In this document: positions 1 through 10,275 of the stretch, piece after piece
Layout of the letters: each line of letters opens with the position of its first letter
Numbering within the stretch: position 1 is the stretch's first letter
Assembly: GCF_000799715.1 (NCBI RefSeq)
Contig: NZ_JUHG01000011.1
Coordinates: 1,598,968 to 1,662,967, forward strand
DNA: 64,000 nt
Direction of reading: 5' to 3'
Source: Martinezella rhizogenes
GTDB lineage: Bacteria > Pseudomonadota > Alphaproteobacteria > Rhizobiales > Rhizobiaceae
Program-made: the position numbers and the translations under genes
The notes under the pieces: model-generated
Told to the model about the DNA's origin: nothing
Databases searched by the model: none
What the model saw: only the letters and a program-made list of their open reading frames with translations

Positions 1-600
1 GTTATCAACGACGACGTCATCGGTGATGGCCCGTACGAGCTGAACCAGATCACCTACAACTATGACGCCGGCAACGGCTTCACGGCTGTAATCTCGTTGG
101 AAGACAGCAACTCCGGCGCTGGCGCAACCGGCGTCAACGGCGAAGACAGCTCTGATCATTACGCTCCTGACGTTGTCGCCGGTCTCGGCTACAAGGCTGG
201 CGCATGGGGCTTCAAGCTCGTTGGTGGTTACGACTCGATCGTTGAAGAAGGCGCCATCAAGGCTCGTGTAGACGCTGACTTCGGCGTTCTCTCGGCCTTC
301 GTCATGGGCGGCTGGAACACGGACGGCGACAAGCTGAACAAGTATGCGAATGGCGACTCGATCGGCCAGAGCTGGGGCGATTGGGCTGTTTGGGGCGGCG
401 TTGGCGTTCCGATCAACGAAAAGCTGAAGTGGAACCTGCAGCTCGCCTACACCGACAACAAGACCTTCGCCGCTACGACGAACGTCAAGTGGAACCCTGT
501 TAAGAACCTCCTGATCGAGCCGGAAGTCTCCTACACCAATTGGGACTCCATCAATCAGGACCAGTGGGCTGGTATCCTGCGTTTCCAGCGCAGCTTCTAA
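1..600 (+). CDS. Outer-membrane porin, C-terminal part (gene runs off the left edge)
   Basis: The reading frame is open from base 1, so the start lies outside the window and about 199 C-terminal residues are present. The protein would be a trimeric beta-barrel porin passing small hydrophilic solutes across the outer membrane. The sequence shows alternating polar and aromatic strands (for example residues reading WGFKLVGGYDS and KWNLQLAYTDN), many Gly, Asp and Asn turns, and the terminal Phe (FQRSF) typical of barrel proteins recognised by the BAM machinery. It matches the RopA/Porin_2 type of rhizobia. A strong terminator follows at once, so it is probably transcribed alone or as the last gene. 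Confidence 0.88.
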   Translation, partial: VINDDVIGDGPYELNQITYNYDAGNGFTAVISLEDSNSGAGATGVNGEDSSDHYAPDVVAGLGYKAGAWGFKLVGGYDSIVEEGAIKARVDADFGVLSAFVMGGWNTDGDKLNKYANGDSIGQSWGDWAVWGGVGVPINEKLKWNLQLAYTDNKTFAATTNVKWNPVKNLLIEPEVSYTNWDSINQDQWAGILRFQRSF

Positions 601-650
601 GCCTGTTCAGATCTAATCTGATCTGAACTAGACCTCCGATCAGAAAGGGA

Positions 651-683
651 GGAAGGTCCGGTTTCCCTCCGGACCTTCCTTTT
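651..683 (+). terminator. Rho-independent terminator of the porin gene
   Basis: A perfect 11-bp stem, GGAAGGTCCGG (651-661) with CCGGACCTTCC (669-679), has a 7-base loop and is followed by TTTT. It lies 50 bases after the porin stop. A second smaller inverted repeat, GTTCAGAT/ATCTGAAC (605-612 and 621-628), sits between stop and terminator. Confidence 0.85.
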
Positions 684-710
684 GATTTTCATTCTAAAAG
701 TCATGATATC

Positions 711-923
711 CCGCGGTCTTGGCCGTGTTCGGAGGACATCGAGGCGCTGGCCTCTCAAGACGTCGCGAGCGAGCTTCCGGCTATGGCCGGCCTGCCGCAT
801 GATCTGCCGAATTGAGGTTCCCTTCTTAGACAACTCCCGGACCGCCTCGTTCGTTTCCTGACGGCGTAAATATCCCTCGTACTGCAGCTTCTCAGCGTAG
901 GTCAAAAGCTTAGGATCAAACAC
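711..923 (-). pseudogene. Transposase remnant, helix-turn-helix part, ISL3-like
   Basis: About 70 residues read as a helix-turn-helix segment (NEAVRELSKKGTSIRQIMRQ, then AGHSRKLARDVLRGQR and DVLRTR). This resembles the internal DNA-binding segment of ISL3-type transposases, where a basic SR..VR..RG motif precedes DVFR. Nothing like a DDE catalytic domain is present on either side. The frame continues to 597 but the later residues look like chance translation across the porin terminator. I take it as a decayed insertion-sequence scrap. It could instead be a small unrelated DNA-binding protein. Confidence 0.45.
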
Positions 924-928
924 CTAGC

Positions 929-967
929 GCAATTCCAGAAAAATGTGCTGCGGTTTCCGTCCGGTCG
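929..967. repeat. Truncated copy of a rhizobial palindromic intergenic repeat
   Basis: The sequence CGCAATTCCAGAAAAATGTG followed by CTGCGGTTTCCGTCCGG closely matches the reverse complement of the intact palindrome at 26938-26981 (AGCAATTCCGGGAAAAGTGCG, then TAGCGGTTTTCCATCCGG). The closing arm, GGAATTGC, is missing, so the element is cut at its right side just before the FGGY kinase stop codon. Confidence 0.6.
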
Positions 968-975
968 ACAGCGAC

Positions 976-2559
976 TTACTCCATCGAATCCAGCTCGGTG
1001 CGATGGCGGTACATGGCAAGAAATCGCCGGTAATCGCGATCATAGAGCGATTTCTTTTGCTGGTTCGGCAGGCGTTCGTGACCGCCGGAATACATCGCCG
1101 CGCCAGCCGCCGCGAGGCTCTTATAAAGCCCGCAGGAGACGGACGCCGCCATCGCCGTTCCCAAAAGCACCGCCTCGTTCATCTTCGGTACCACCACCTT
1201 GCAGCCGGTGACGTCGGAATAGAGCTCCATGAGCACGGCATTCTTCACATGGCCGCCGGCGACATGCAGCGTGTCGGGCACGTAGCCATAGTCATGCATC
1301 TTCTCGAGGATATGGCGGATGCCGAGCGCGATGCCGACGCTGGTGCGCCAATAGAGACGGCAGAGCCCATCGAAGGAGGTGTCGAGCGTCAGGCCGCTGA
1401 TGACGCCGACCGCGTGCGGATCGGCAAGCGGCGAGCGATTGCCATGAAAATCCGGAAGCACCTGGATACGCTCGGCAAAGGCATCACCCTCGGCGGCACG
1501 CAGTTCGGCTATGCGCTTGACAATGCGGTCGTGCAGCGCAGCCGTCGGTTCGCCGCCGGCCGCATGCATGCCGACGATATGATCCAGCAGCGCACCGGTC
1601 GCCGACTGGCCGGCCTCGGCCAGCCATGTGTCGGCAAATACGGCTTCGTAATAGGGACCCCATAGTCCGGTGCTGCGCTTGCGTTCGCGCGAGAAGGCGA
1701 CGATGCAGCTCGACGTGCCGGCAATCAGCGCTAGCTGACGCTCCAGCGCATCGTGGTCGCCGGCATGGCCGCCGAGCGCACCGAGCGCTCCGGCATAGGC
1801 GTCGACCATTCCCGCACCGACGTGGCATTCGCGGTCGAGCCCCAGGGCTTCGGCCGCTTGCGCGGTCAGCATGCCCACGCTTTGCCCGACGGGCGCGGTC
1901 TCTTCCGGCAGGTTGCCGCGTTGACGCAGGTCGCCAAGGCCGATCACATCGAGAAAATCCGCCTGCCAGCCGGGCCTGCGATGGGAAAGATAATTCCACT
2001 TCGCCGTCAGCGTACAGCGCGAACGCGCCAGCGAGCCGGTCGCCTTCCACGTCATAAAATCGGCGAGATCGAAGAAGTAACCAGCCTTGCCCCAACTCCG
2101 CGGCAGGTTTTTCTTCAGCCACATCAGCTTCGGCATCTCCATCTCCGGCGACATGAAGTGGCCAGAATGCTCGAGAACCTGATGCCCTGTCGCCGTGCAG
2201 AAATCCGCCTCGGCAAGCGCGCGGTGATCGAGCCAGACGATGGTGTCGAACCGGTCCTCGCCGCCGGTCGAAACCGTGAGCGGCTTGCCCTCTATATCGC
2301 GCACCACCAGCGAACAGGTAGCGTCGAAACCAATGGCGCCAATGACGGATGCATCGACCCCCGATACGGTAACCGCACTGCGCACGGCCGAACAAACCGC
2401 AGCCCAAATATTTTCGGAACTATGCTCGGCGTGGTTCTCACGCGGGCGGTTCATGAGGATCGGGTGTTCGCCCTTTGCGAGCAGGGCGCCGCCTGATGTG
2501 AACACGCCAGCGCGCGCGCTGCCAGTGCCGATATCGACCGCAACCACATGATCACGCAT
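976..2559 (-). CDS. FGGY-family carbohydrate kinase (ribulokinase/xylulokinase type)
   Basis: The 527-residue protein should transfer phosphate from ATP to a ketopentose or similar polyol-derived sugar in the cytoplasm. The N-terminal actin-like fold starts with VAVDIGTGSARAGVF (phosphate loop), and a typical C-terminal FGGY signature region is seen around HVAGGHVKNAVLMELYSD. It is the last gene of the leftward smo/mtl operon, 20 bases after the HAD phosphatase. Mannitol dehydrogenase enzymes also oxidise arabitol to xylulose, so a D-xylulose or D-ribulose substrate is plausible. The sequence resembles the eukaryotic-like FGGY ribulokinase branch more than XylB, but the substrate is inferred. 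Confidence 0.85.
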   Translation of the reverse strand: MRDHVVAVDIGTGSARAGVFTSGGALLAKGEHPILMNRPRENHAEHSSENIWAAVCSAVRSAVTVSGVDASVIGAIGFDATCSLVVRDIEGKPLTVSTGGEDRFDTIVWLDHRALAEADFCTATGHQVLEHSGHFMSPEMEMPKLMWLKKNLPRSWGKAGYFFDLADFMTWKATGSLARSRCTLTAKWNYLSHRRPGWQADFLDVIGLGDLRQRGNLPEETAPVGQSVGMLTAQAAEALGLDRECHVGAGMVDAYAGALGALGGHAGDHDALERQLALIAGTSSCIVAFSRERKRSTGLWGPYYEAVFADTWLAEAGQSATGALLDHIVGMHAAGGEPTAALHDRIVKRIAELRAAEGDAFAERIQVLPDFHGNRSPLADPHAVGVISGLTLDTSFDGLCRLYWRTSVGIALGIRHILEKMHDYGYVPDTLHVAGGHVKNAVLMELYSDVTGCKVVVPKMNEAVLLGTAMAASVSCGLYKSLAAAGAAMYSGGHERLPNQQKKSLYDRDYRRFLAMYRHRTELDSME

Positions 2560-2579
2560 ACAGAAGGGGCCCCGTCCGC

Positions 2580-3254
2580 TTATCTCTTGTTGCGGACAAG
2601 GTGTATCAAATCCGGCATCGCGTCAAACACCACTTCGGGCGAAAGCCGCTCCAATTCCGACCGATAACTTGGCGAATGCGCATGCGAACCACCGGTGAAG
2701 GCGAAAACAGTCATGCCCGCCGCCCGCGCCGCCATGATGCCGGCCGGGCTGTCCTCGACGACGATGCAGTCTTTCGGCGCGACCCCCATTTGACCGGCAG
2801 CATAAAGGAAGAGATCGGGCGCCGGCTTGCCGCGCTTGACCATGCTCGCGCTGAAAATATTTGGCTCCAGCCGCTCCAGAAGGCCCGTGACACCAAGCGA
2901 GAGCCGGATGCGCTCCAGCTGGCTGGAAGAGGCGACGCAACGCGGAACGGTAAGCGCGTCCAGCGTCTCGGCAATCCCATCGATCGGCTTCAGCTCTTGG
3001 CGGAATCGTTCGTAAAGGTCGTTGCGGATGCGATCGAGAAAGGCCTGGTCGATGAAGACGTCGAACTCAGTCTCCAGCGTATCGACAAGCGTGGCGAGGC
3101 TCTTTCCGAGAAAGCGGCTGTAGACATCCTCCTCGCTCATATCCACGCCGACATCGCGCATGGCGTCGATGAGCACGCTGACGGACAGCGGCTCGCTGTC
3201 AACAAGCACGCCATCGCAGTCGAAGATTACGAGTCCCTTCTCCGCATTCGTCAT
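2580..3254 (-). CDS. HAD-family sugar-phosphate phosphatase
   Basis: The 224-residue cytoplasmic hydrolase has the HAD motif I FDCDGVLVDSEP near its start, motif II in CVASSSQ, the motif III lysine in KRGKPAPD, and motif IV in VVEDSPAG. This pattern is the beta-phosphoglucomutase-like subgroup that dephosphorylates small sugar phosphates. The ATG at 3254 is chosen because the family begins just before the DxD motif; a longer frame back to 3353 adds a basic stretch without homology. It lies between mtlK (99-base gap) and the FGGY kinase. It may remove toxic phosphorylated intermediates of polyol catabolism; that role is inferred. Confidence 0.85.
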   Translation of the reverse strand: MTNAEKGLVIFDCDGVLVDSEPLSVSVLIDAMRDVGVDMSEEDVYSRFLGKSLATLVDTLETEFDVFIDQAFLDRIRNDLYERFRQELKPIDGIAETLDALTVPRCVASSSQLERIRLSLGVTGLLERLEPNIFSASMVKRGKPAPDLFLYAAGQMGVAPKDCIVVEDSPAGIMAARAAGMTVFAFTGGSHAHSPSYRSELERLSPEVVFDAMPDLIHLVRNKR

Positions 3255-3353
3255 AGCAGATCCAACCCGAACCCTGTTTCGGCCGCGTCTCTTTCGAGCG
3301 CCGGCCTGGCCATAAAAATCGGCCGGGACTTGAGCGCCCCGGCCGACAGACAA

Positions 3354-4835
3354 TTAATCCGCGAGTTTGTTGTCGAGGTATAGCTGCAGGGTGACGCGGG
3401 TACCCTTTTCCCACAGCGTTTTTAGTGCATGCGCAAAGCGCTTGCGGAAAAGATCCGACTTGGCGACATCGCCGAAGATATCGTCGAAGACGAGGAAGGC
3501 AGCCGGATCGTCCTTGGCCTTCAGCGCTGCCGCATGCAGCCGGTCGGCACTGGCGTCGTTGAAGACGATGTCCTGACCGCTGTCGGTCTTGCCGGCGAAG
3601 TAGCGGCACCAGAGCGCCGAAACCAGGGCGAGACCCACCACGTCCTCATTGCGGGCAAGACGATCGGCCGTCGACGGCAGGATGAATTTCGGCTGGCGGT
3701 TCGAGCCGTCCTGCGCCAGGCGCGGAATGGTGTCGGCGATCTTCGGATTGGAGAAGCGGTGCTCGATCAGCTTGAAATAGTCGGCCAGCACCGTGTTCGG
3801 CACCGGTGGAATGACGGGAATGATCTCGTCATTCTCGAGCTTGGCGAGATAGGCGCGGATCAACGGCTCTTCCATCGCCTCGTGCACGAAATGCACGTCC
3901 ATCAGCGCCGCCGGATAGGCGATGGCTGCATGGCCGCCATTGAGGATGCGGATCTTCATGTGCTCATAGGGCGTCACATCCGGCACGAAGGTGACGCCGA
4001 CCTTTTCCAGCGCCGGCCGGCCGGCCGGGAAATTGTCTTCCAGCACCCACTGCTTGAACTCTTCGCAATAGACCGGCCAATTGTCCTCGATATCGAAGGC
4101 GCTTTTCAGGAGATCGATTTCGCGCGCGCCGGTTGCCGGCGTGATGCGGTCGACCATGCCGTTCGGGAAGGCAACATTGGAGGCAATCCACTCGGCGAAA
4201 GCCGGATCGGAAAGCTTTGCCGTGCCGACGATGGCGGCTTTGGTAACGCCACCATTATGGGGAATGTTGTCGCAGGACATGACGGTAAAAGGCTGCAAGC
4301 CGGCAGCGCGGCGGGCCTTGAGGCCGGCGACAACAAGGCCGAACACCGTCTTCGGCGCATCCGGGTTCTGGCCGTCGGCAACGATTGCGGGGTGAGCCGG
4401 ATTGAACTTGCCGGAGGCATCGATGAAGTAGCCCCCCTCGGTGATCGTCATCGAGACGATGCGGATCGAAGGATCGGCAAGCTTGGCGATGATCGCCTCG
4501 GCATCGCCGACCGGCAGGATGTCGACCATCGGCGCGGTGACGCGGGCCGCAGTGCGGTTGTTGTCCTGCTCGACCACCGTCGTCAGGAAATTCTGGGCAG
4601 CGAGCTTTTCGCGCATGGCAGCGTCTGAGGGCAGTACGCCGGCGCCGATGATCGCCCAATCGTGGTCCTGGCCAATATTGAAAAGATCGTCGAGATAGAT
4701 CGCCTGATGGGCGCGGTGGAAGTTGCCCACGCCAAAATGAACGATGCCCGCCGATAGCGACTTCGGATCATAGGCCGGAATAGCAGCGGTTGCGGCCGCT
4801 TCCTGAAGCGTTGCGAGCGATAGTTTGCACGTCAT
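3354..4835 (-). CDS. mtlK: Mannitol 2-dehydrogenase
   Basis: The 493-residue NAD-dependent polyol dehydrogenase oxidises D-mannitol to D-fructose, and often D-arabitol to D-xylulose. The N-terminal nucleotide-binding region carries GVGNFHRAHQAIYLDDL. The catalytic polyol-dehydrogenase signature KIRILNGGHAAIAYPA contains the Lys, Asn and His residues of the family. Length is normal. An AGAAGGA ribosome site lies 8 bases before the ATG. The gene follows smoK after 123 bases, so it shares the transport operon. The short-chain sorbitol dehydrogenase SmoS, which often sits at this point in related operons, is absent here. Confidence 0.93.
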   Translation of the reverse strand: MTCKLSLATLQEAAATAAIPAYDPKSLSAGIVHFGVGNFHRAHQAIYLDDLFNIGQDHDWAIIGAGVLPSDAAMREKLAAQNFLTTVVEQDNNRTAARVTAPMVDILPVGDAEAIIAKLADPSIRIVSMTITEGGYFIDASGKFNPAHPAIVADGQNPDAPKTVFGLVVAGLKARRAAGLQPFTVMSCDNIPHNGGVTKAAIVGTAKLSDPAFAEWIASNVAFPNGMVDRITPATGAREIDLLKSAFDIEDNWPVYCEEFKQWVLEDNFPAGRPALEKVGVTFVPDVTPYEHMKIRILNGGHAAIAYPAALMDVHFVHEAMEEPLIRAYLAKLENDEIIPVIPPVPNTVLADYFKLIEHRFSNPKIADTIPRLAQDGSNRQPKFILPSTADRLARNEDVVGLALVSALWCRYFAGKTDSGQDIVFNDASADRLHAAALKAKDDPAAFLVFDDIFGDVAKSDLFRKRFAHALKTLWEKGTRVTLQLYLDNKLAD

Positions 4836-4958
4836 GTCTCAAGTCCTTCTGAAAGGTCTTTTTGCTCCGGATGGCTTGGGAGAGCCGCTCCGGTTGGAAT
4901 GACCCCGGCCCGCTTGCATCGACAGATGTGGGCCTGGGTTGAATGGCATTCGCCCGGC

Positions 4959-5957
<999 letters not shown>

Positions 5958-5968
5958 GTTTGTCTTCC

Positions 5969-6811
5969 TTACTTAACCGCGCCGAAGGTCAGGCCGCGTA
6001 CGAGTTGTTTCTGGCTGAACCAGCCGAGGATCAGGATCGGGGCGATCGCCATCGTCGATGCCGCCGAAAGCTTGGCGTAGAACAGACCTTCCGGGCTGGA
6101 ATAGGAGGCGATGAAGGTGCTGAGCGGTGCTGCGTCGACCGACGAGAGGTTGAGCGTCCAGAAGGCTTCGTTCCACGACAGGATGATGTTGAGCAGCATC
6201 GTCGAGGCCAGCCCCGGGATCGCCATCGGCGTCAGCACGTAGATGATCTCTTTCGCCAGCGACGCCCCATCCATGCGGGCCGCCTCTAGGATCTCGCCGG
6301 GGATTTCCTTGAAGTAGGTGTAGAGCATCCAGACGATGATCGGCAGGTTGATCAGCATCAGCACGACGACCATGCCGACACGGCTGGCGAACTGGCTGTT
6401 GAGCAGGCCGAAACCCTGGAACAGCAGGTAGATCGGAATGAAGGCGCCGACCGGCGGCATCATCTTGGTCGACAGCATCCACATCAGCACGTCCTTGGTG
6501 CGCTTGGTTGGCGAGAACGCCATGGCCCAGGCGGCGGGAACCGCGATGATCAGACCGAGGATCGTCGAACCGAAGGAGATGATCACCGAGTTGGCGAAGT
6601 GGAGGAAATAGTTCGAGCGCGACTGCACCTCGAAATAATTCTCCAGCGTCCAGTGGAAGAAGAGGAACTGCGGCGGCGAGGCAATCGCATCGCCTTCCGA
6701 CTTGAAGCTGGTCAGGATCGTCCAGAGAATCGGGAAGAAGATCAGGAGCGCGACGGCCCAGGCCGCCACCGATACGACCACCTTGCGCCGTGTAGAGACA
6801 TTGCGTGCCAT
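5969..6811 (-). CDS. smoG: Polyol ABC transporter permease
   Basis: The 280-residue inner-membrane permease has six predicted helices, beginning with [18 protein letters not shown]. The cytoplasmic EAA loop reads [20 protein letters not shown] and docks on SmoK. The ATG at 6811 is preferred: it has GGAGG seven bases upstream and lies 1 base after the smoF stop. A start 24 bases earlier would overlap smoF. The C-terminus ([17 protein letters not shown] ending) is typical of the second MalG-type permease of such operons. Confidence 0.92.
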   Translation of the reverse strand: MARNVSTRRKVVVSVAAWAVALLIFFPILWTILTSFKSEGDAIASPPQFLFFHWTLENYFEVQSRSNYFLHFANSVIISFGSTILGLIIAVPAAWAMAFSPTKRTKDVLMWMLSTKMMPPVGAFIPIYLLFQGFGLLNSQFASRVGMVVVLMLINLPIIVWMLYTYFKEIPGEILEAARMDGASLAKEIIYVLTPMAIPGLASTMLLNIILSWNEAFWTLNLSSVDAAPLSTFIASYSSPEGLFYAKLSAASTMAIAPILILGWFSQKQLVRGLTFGAVK

Positions 6812-6812
6812 C

Positions 6813-7685
6813 TCAGGCCTCCAGGTTCTTGCCAACCGCGCGCATCACGAAGATGGCGACGATATTGGCGAGGATGACTGCGATGATGCCACCCGCCGAT
6901 GCGCCGCCGACATCCTGCGACAGGACAATCTGCGAATAGACGAGATAGGTGAGGTTGGTCGTCGCCGTGCCGGGACCGCCATTGGTGGTGACCAGGATCT
7001 CGGCGAAGGCGGAGAGCAGGAAGATCGTCTCGATGAGGATGACGACCGTGATCGCGCGGGCCAGATGCGGCAGGGTGATGTAGATGAACTTCGAGACCGC
7101 GCCGGCGCCGTCCATTTCGGCGGCTTCCTTCTGCTCTTCATCCAGAGACTGCAATGCGGTCAAAAGGATGAGCGTTGCGAATGGCAGCCACTGCCAGGCG
7201 ACGATGATGACGATCGAAAATAGCGGCACGGTCTCCAGCCAGGTCAGCGGATCGAGCCCGAAAAACTTGAACAGATGCGCCAGGAGCCCGTTCACCGGGT
7301 TCATGAACATATGTTTCCAGATGAGGGCGGCGACCGTCGGCATGACGAAGAAGGGCGCAAGCACCAGCATGCGGACGATGCCTTGGCCGAAGATCGGCTG
7401 ATCGAGAAGGAGCGCGAGAGCGATGCCGCCGACCACGGTGATGATGAGCGCGCCGCCGACCAGCAGCAGCGTCACGATCAGGGAGTTCAGGAAGGCGGGG
7501 TCGGTGACGAAGTATTCGTAATTGAGCAACCCGATGAAATCATGCGCGCCGGGCGACAGGAGATTGTAGTTCAGCGTCGAGAAGTAGATCGTCATCACCA
7601 GCGGGACGATCATCCACGCGAAGAGCAGCAAAACCGACGGCGTCATCATGACGCGGGCAGCAGAACGGGTGTGTAACGTTGCCAT
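6813..7685 (-). CDS. smoF: Polyol ABC transporter permease
   Basis: The 290-residue MalF-type inner-membrane permease has about six helices. The first is VLLLFAWMIVPLVMTIYFS, and later ones lie around LIVTLLLVGGALIITVVGG and VVILIETIFLLSAFAEI. The EAA loop reads EAAEMDGAGAVSKFIYITLP. The ATG at 7685 begins the conserved protein (MATLHTRSAAR); the frame extends upstream without homology. It sits between smoE and smoG and forms the heterodimeric channel with SmoG. Confidence 0.92.
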   Translation of the reverse strand: MATLHTRSAARVMMTPSVLLLFAWMIVPLVMTIYFSTLNYNLLSPGAHDFIGLLNYEYFVTDPAFLNSLIVTLLLVGGALIITVVGGIALALLLDQPIFGQGIVRMLVLAPFFVMPTVAALIWKHMFMNPVNGLLAHLFKFFGLDPLTWLETVPLFSIVIIVAWQWLPFATLILLTALQSLDEEQKEAAEMDGAGAVSKFIYITLPHLARAITVVILIETIFLLSAFAEILVTTNGGPGTATTNLTYLVYSQIVLSQDVGGASAGGIIAVILANIVAIFVMRAVGKNLEA

Positions 7686-7826
7686 GGCAAGTACCGACCT
7701 ATCTTTTGAGCGGGAAAGGTGGCCGTAGACCGGCTGGATAAAGGGGCCGCCGAAGAGCATTCAGGCATTCGGCGGCCAAGGGAAGGAAGCACCCGGGGGC
7801 ACTTCCCGCCATCCTCAAGAGGTTGA

Positions 7827-9143
7827 TTATTTCGGATAACCAGCCTTGGTCATTTCGCGTGTGGTCAGCTGTTGCGCAGCCTTGAGAGCGGCATCGACGG
7901 TGATCTGGCCGGCAAGGGCAGCGGAGAACTGCTGGCCGACGGCGGTGCCGATGCCCTGGAACTCAGGGATGGCCACGAACTGGACGCCGACATACGGGAC
8001 CGGCTTGACGGTCGGGTGGGTCGGATCGGCCGAGTTGATCGAGTCGAGCGTCATCTTGGCGAAGGGAGCAGCCTTCTGGTAATCCGCATTCGCATAGAGC
8101 GAGGAACGGGTGCCGGGAGGAGCGTTCAGCCAGCCTTCCTTCTCGGCGACAAGGTTGGTGTAGTCCTTGCCGGTTGCCCAGGCGATGAACTTCTCGGCAG
8201 CTTCGGTCTTCTTCGAGGAAGCCGGGATGGCGAGGTTCCATGCCCAGAGCCAGTTGCCGCGCTTACCGAGGCCGTTATCCGGCGCCAGAGCGAAGCCGAC
8301 CTTGTCGGCAACCTTCGATTCCTTCGGATCGGATACGAACGAGGCGGCAACCGTCGCGTCGATCCACATGCCGCACTTGCCGGTCTGAAACAGCGAGAGG
8401 TTCTCGTTGAAGCCGTTGGACGACGCGCCCGGAGGGCCGGCGTCCTTCATCAGCTTGACGTAGAAGTCGAGCGTGCTCTTCCATTCCGGCTGATCGAACT
8501 GCGGCTTCCACTTCTCGTCGAACCAGCGGGCGCCGAAAGAGTTGGCCGTTGCCGTCAGGAACGCCATGTTCTCGCCCCAGCCGGCCTTGCCGCGAAGGCA
8601 AATGCCGTAGACTTCATGGCTCTTGTCGGTGATCTTGCGGGCAGCATCGGCAATAAAGGTCCAGGTCGGCGCGTCCGGCATCTTCAGGCCGGCCTTTTCG
8701 AACAGGTCCTTGCGGTACATCACCATCGAGCTTTCGCCGTAGAACGGCGCGGCATAAAGCTTGCCGTCGGTGGTCAGGCCGCTGCGGATGGCCGGGAGAA
8801 GATCGTCGACGTCGTAGGTCTTGTCGGCGGTGAGCTTGTCGAGCGGCGCCAGCCAGCCGAGCTTGCTCCAGATCGGCACTTCATAGGTGCCGATGGTCAG
8901 CACATCGTATTGGCCGCCCTTGGTGGCAATGTCGGTCGTGACCTTCTGGCGCAACACGTTTTCTTCGAGCGTAACCCACTGAAGGTCAATGTCAGGGTTC
9001 TTCGCTTTGAAAGCATCCGTAAGCTTCTGCATACGGATCATGTCGCCGTTGTTAACCGTCGCTATCGTCAGCGTTTCGGCGGACGCCATTCCGGCAAACA
9101 TCAGGGCCGAGCAGGCGCTCAGCAGAAAAGTTTTCAATTTCAT
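7827..9143 (-). CDS. smoE: Polyol-binding periplasmic protein of the smo ABC transporter
   Basis: The 438-residue family-1 solute-binding protein delivers sorbitol or mannitol to SmoFG. A signal peptide (FLLSACSALMFAGMASA, cleaved before ETL) is followed by the two-lobed binding protein. It contains GGQYDVLTIGTYEVPIWSK and a tryptophan-rich pocket region, for example WLWAWNLAIPAS. The ribosome site is excellent (GGGGAGGA before the ATG). It is the first transporter gene. The 141-base gap to smoF is usual where a processing hairpin lets the binding protein be made in excess. Confidence 0.93.
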   Translation of the reverse strand: MKLKTFLLSACSALMFAGMASAETLTIATVNNGDMIRMQKLTDAFKAKNPDIDLQWVTLEENVLRQKVTTDIATKGGQYDVLTIGTYEVPIWSKLGWLAPLDKLTADKTYDVDDLLPAIRSGLTTDGKLYAAPFYGESSMVMYRKDLFEKAGLKMPDAPTWTFIADAARKITDKSHEVYGICLRGKAGWGENMAFLTATANSFGARWFDEKWKPQFDQPEWKSTLDFYVKLMKDAGPPGASSNGFNENLSLFQTGKCGMWIDATVAASFVSDPKESKVADKVGFALAPDNGLGKRGNWLWAWNLAIPASSKKTEAAEKFIAWATGKDYTNLVAEKEGWLNAPPGTRSSLYANADYQKAAPFAKMTLDSINSADPTHPTVKPVPYVGVQFVAIPEFQGIGTAVGQQFSAALAGQITVDAALKAAQQLTTREMTKAGYPK

Positions 9144-9193
9144 ATCTTCCTCCCCAGAAGATCAAATCTGAGCATTCGCTTCGCTCATGGGCA

Positions 9194-9222
9194 ATTACTC
9201 ATCCCTTGCGACAAAATGTCAA
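9194..9222 (-). promoter_or_regulatory. Candidate sigma-70 promoter of the smo operon
   Basis: On the minus strand a perfect TTGACA (9217-9222) is followed, after 17 bases, by AGTAAT (9194-9199), about 50 bases before the smoE start. A small dyad GACA-aaa-TGTC (9210-9220) overlaps the -35 box and could be part of a regulator site. The -10 box is weak, so activation by SorC is plausible. Confidence 0.45.
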
Positions 9223-9290
9223 TGCGGATTCGTTGCTGCGATGCCGAACATCCAGCTCATCCATTTGTTTTCATGATTATATTTTTTTGC

Positions 9291-10247
9291 TCAGCCCTTG
9301 AGCAGAAACTCGGCGGTCGCTTCGTCGGTGATCAAACCATTGATCTGATGACCGGTCACTGCCGCCCTGATCGCCTCGAACTTGCGTTTGCCCTTGGCTA
9401 TTCCGATGACCGAAGACGTATCGCGCGGCGGGATGGAAGCGCTGGCGACGCGATCATTGACGGCGTCCGACATCAGCTTTCCGTCGCCGTCAAAAACCCA
9501 GCCGCAGATTTCGCCGGCCGCTCCGCGCTGCATGAGCGCCATCATCTCGTCTTTCTCCAGAAAGCCGTCGAGGCAAAGCGGCGCCTCGATACCCAGCTCG
9601 CCGACACCGACGAAGGTGACGTCGGCCTGGGCGCTGATATCGAGCGTCGAGCGCACCAGCGCCTGCGCATGCAGTAGCTCTCGCTCCTCGGCCGAGGAGA
9701 CGAGTACCGGCAACGGCATGGGATAGTGCCGCGCCTTGATCGCGTCGGCCATGCTGAAGATGACGTTGTAATAGGCAGCCGATCCATCCGGACCGATATT
9801 GCCGGTCAACGACACGATCCGGTGCTGCGGACATTCGATCGCCGGTAGCTGATCGACCGCCGCCTTCAGCGTGCGCCCTGTGCCGATCGCCAATACGATC
9901 GGATCGCTGCGCTTCAGCCAGCGCTCGATCTCAGCCGCCCCCGCCTCGGCGATCCCCACTGTGGACGAAGCCCCGTCAGGATCACTCGGCACCACTTCGA
10001 CATGCCTAAGCTTGAATTTTTCGCGCAGCGCCGCGCCATATTCAAGGCACACGGCAATCGGGTGATCGAGCCGCACCTTGATCAGCCGCTCGGCAACGGC
10101 CAGCGACACCAGCCGCTGTGCCGACTGCCGGGAGATTCCCATGGCGCTGGCGATCTCGTCCTGCGTCCGCCCGGCTACGTAATACAGCCAGCCGGCTCGC
10201 GCCGCGTCGTCAAGGCGCCCCTGGGAATCCAACTTCCTGGCCATCAT
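9291..10247 (-). CDS. SorC/DeoR-family sugar-responsive transcription regulator
   Basis: The 318-residue protein has an N-terminal helix-turn-helix (RTQDEIASAMGISRQSAQRLV, split here as RTQDEIASAMG and ISRQSAQRLV) followed by a SorC-type sugar-phosphate-binding domain with IGTGRTLKAAVDQLP and GNIGPDGSAAYYNV. It lies just upstream of smoE in the same direction, so it is the probable local regulator of polyol uptake and catabolism. SorC proteins respond to phosphorylated sugars, and the FGGY kinase of this operon could make such an inducer (inference). Two adjacent ATG codons (10247, 10244) are equivalent starts. Confidence 0.88.
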   Translation of the reverse strand: MMARKLDSQGRLDDAARAGWLYYVAGRTQDEIASAMGISRQSAQRLVSLAVAERLIKVRLDHPIAVCLEYGAALREKFKLRHVEVVPSDPDGASSTVGIAEAGAAEIERWLKRSDPIVLAIGTGRTLKAAVDQLPAIECPQHRIVSLTGNIGPDGSAAYYNVIFSMADAIKARHYPMPLPVLVSSAEERELLHAQALVRSTLDISAQADVTFVGVGELGIEAPLCLDGFLEKDEMMALMQRGAAGEICGWVFDGDGKLMSDAVNDRVASASIPPRDTSSVIGIAKGKRKFEAIRAAVTGHQINGLITDEATAEFLLKG

Positions 10248-10275
10248 AGTCCTTTGCGAAAACAGCGCCTCTTGC

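Noticed and set aside
7872..9677. 601-codon open frame opposite smoE and the SorC gene
   Set aside because: The frame follows from the high third-position G+C of the real genes; it has no domain or start site.
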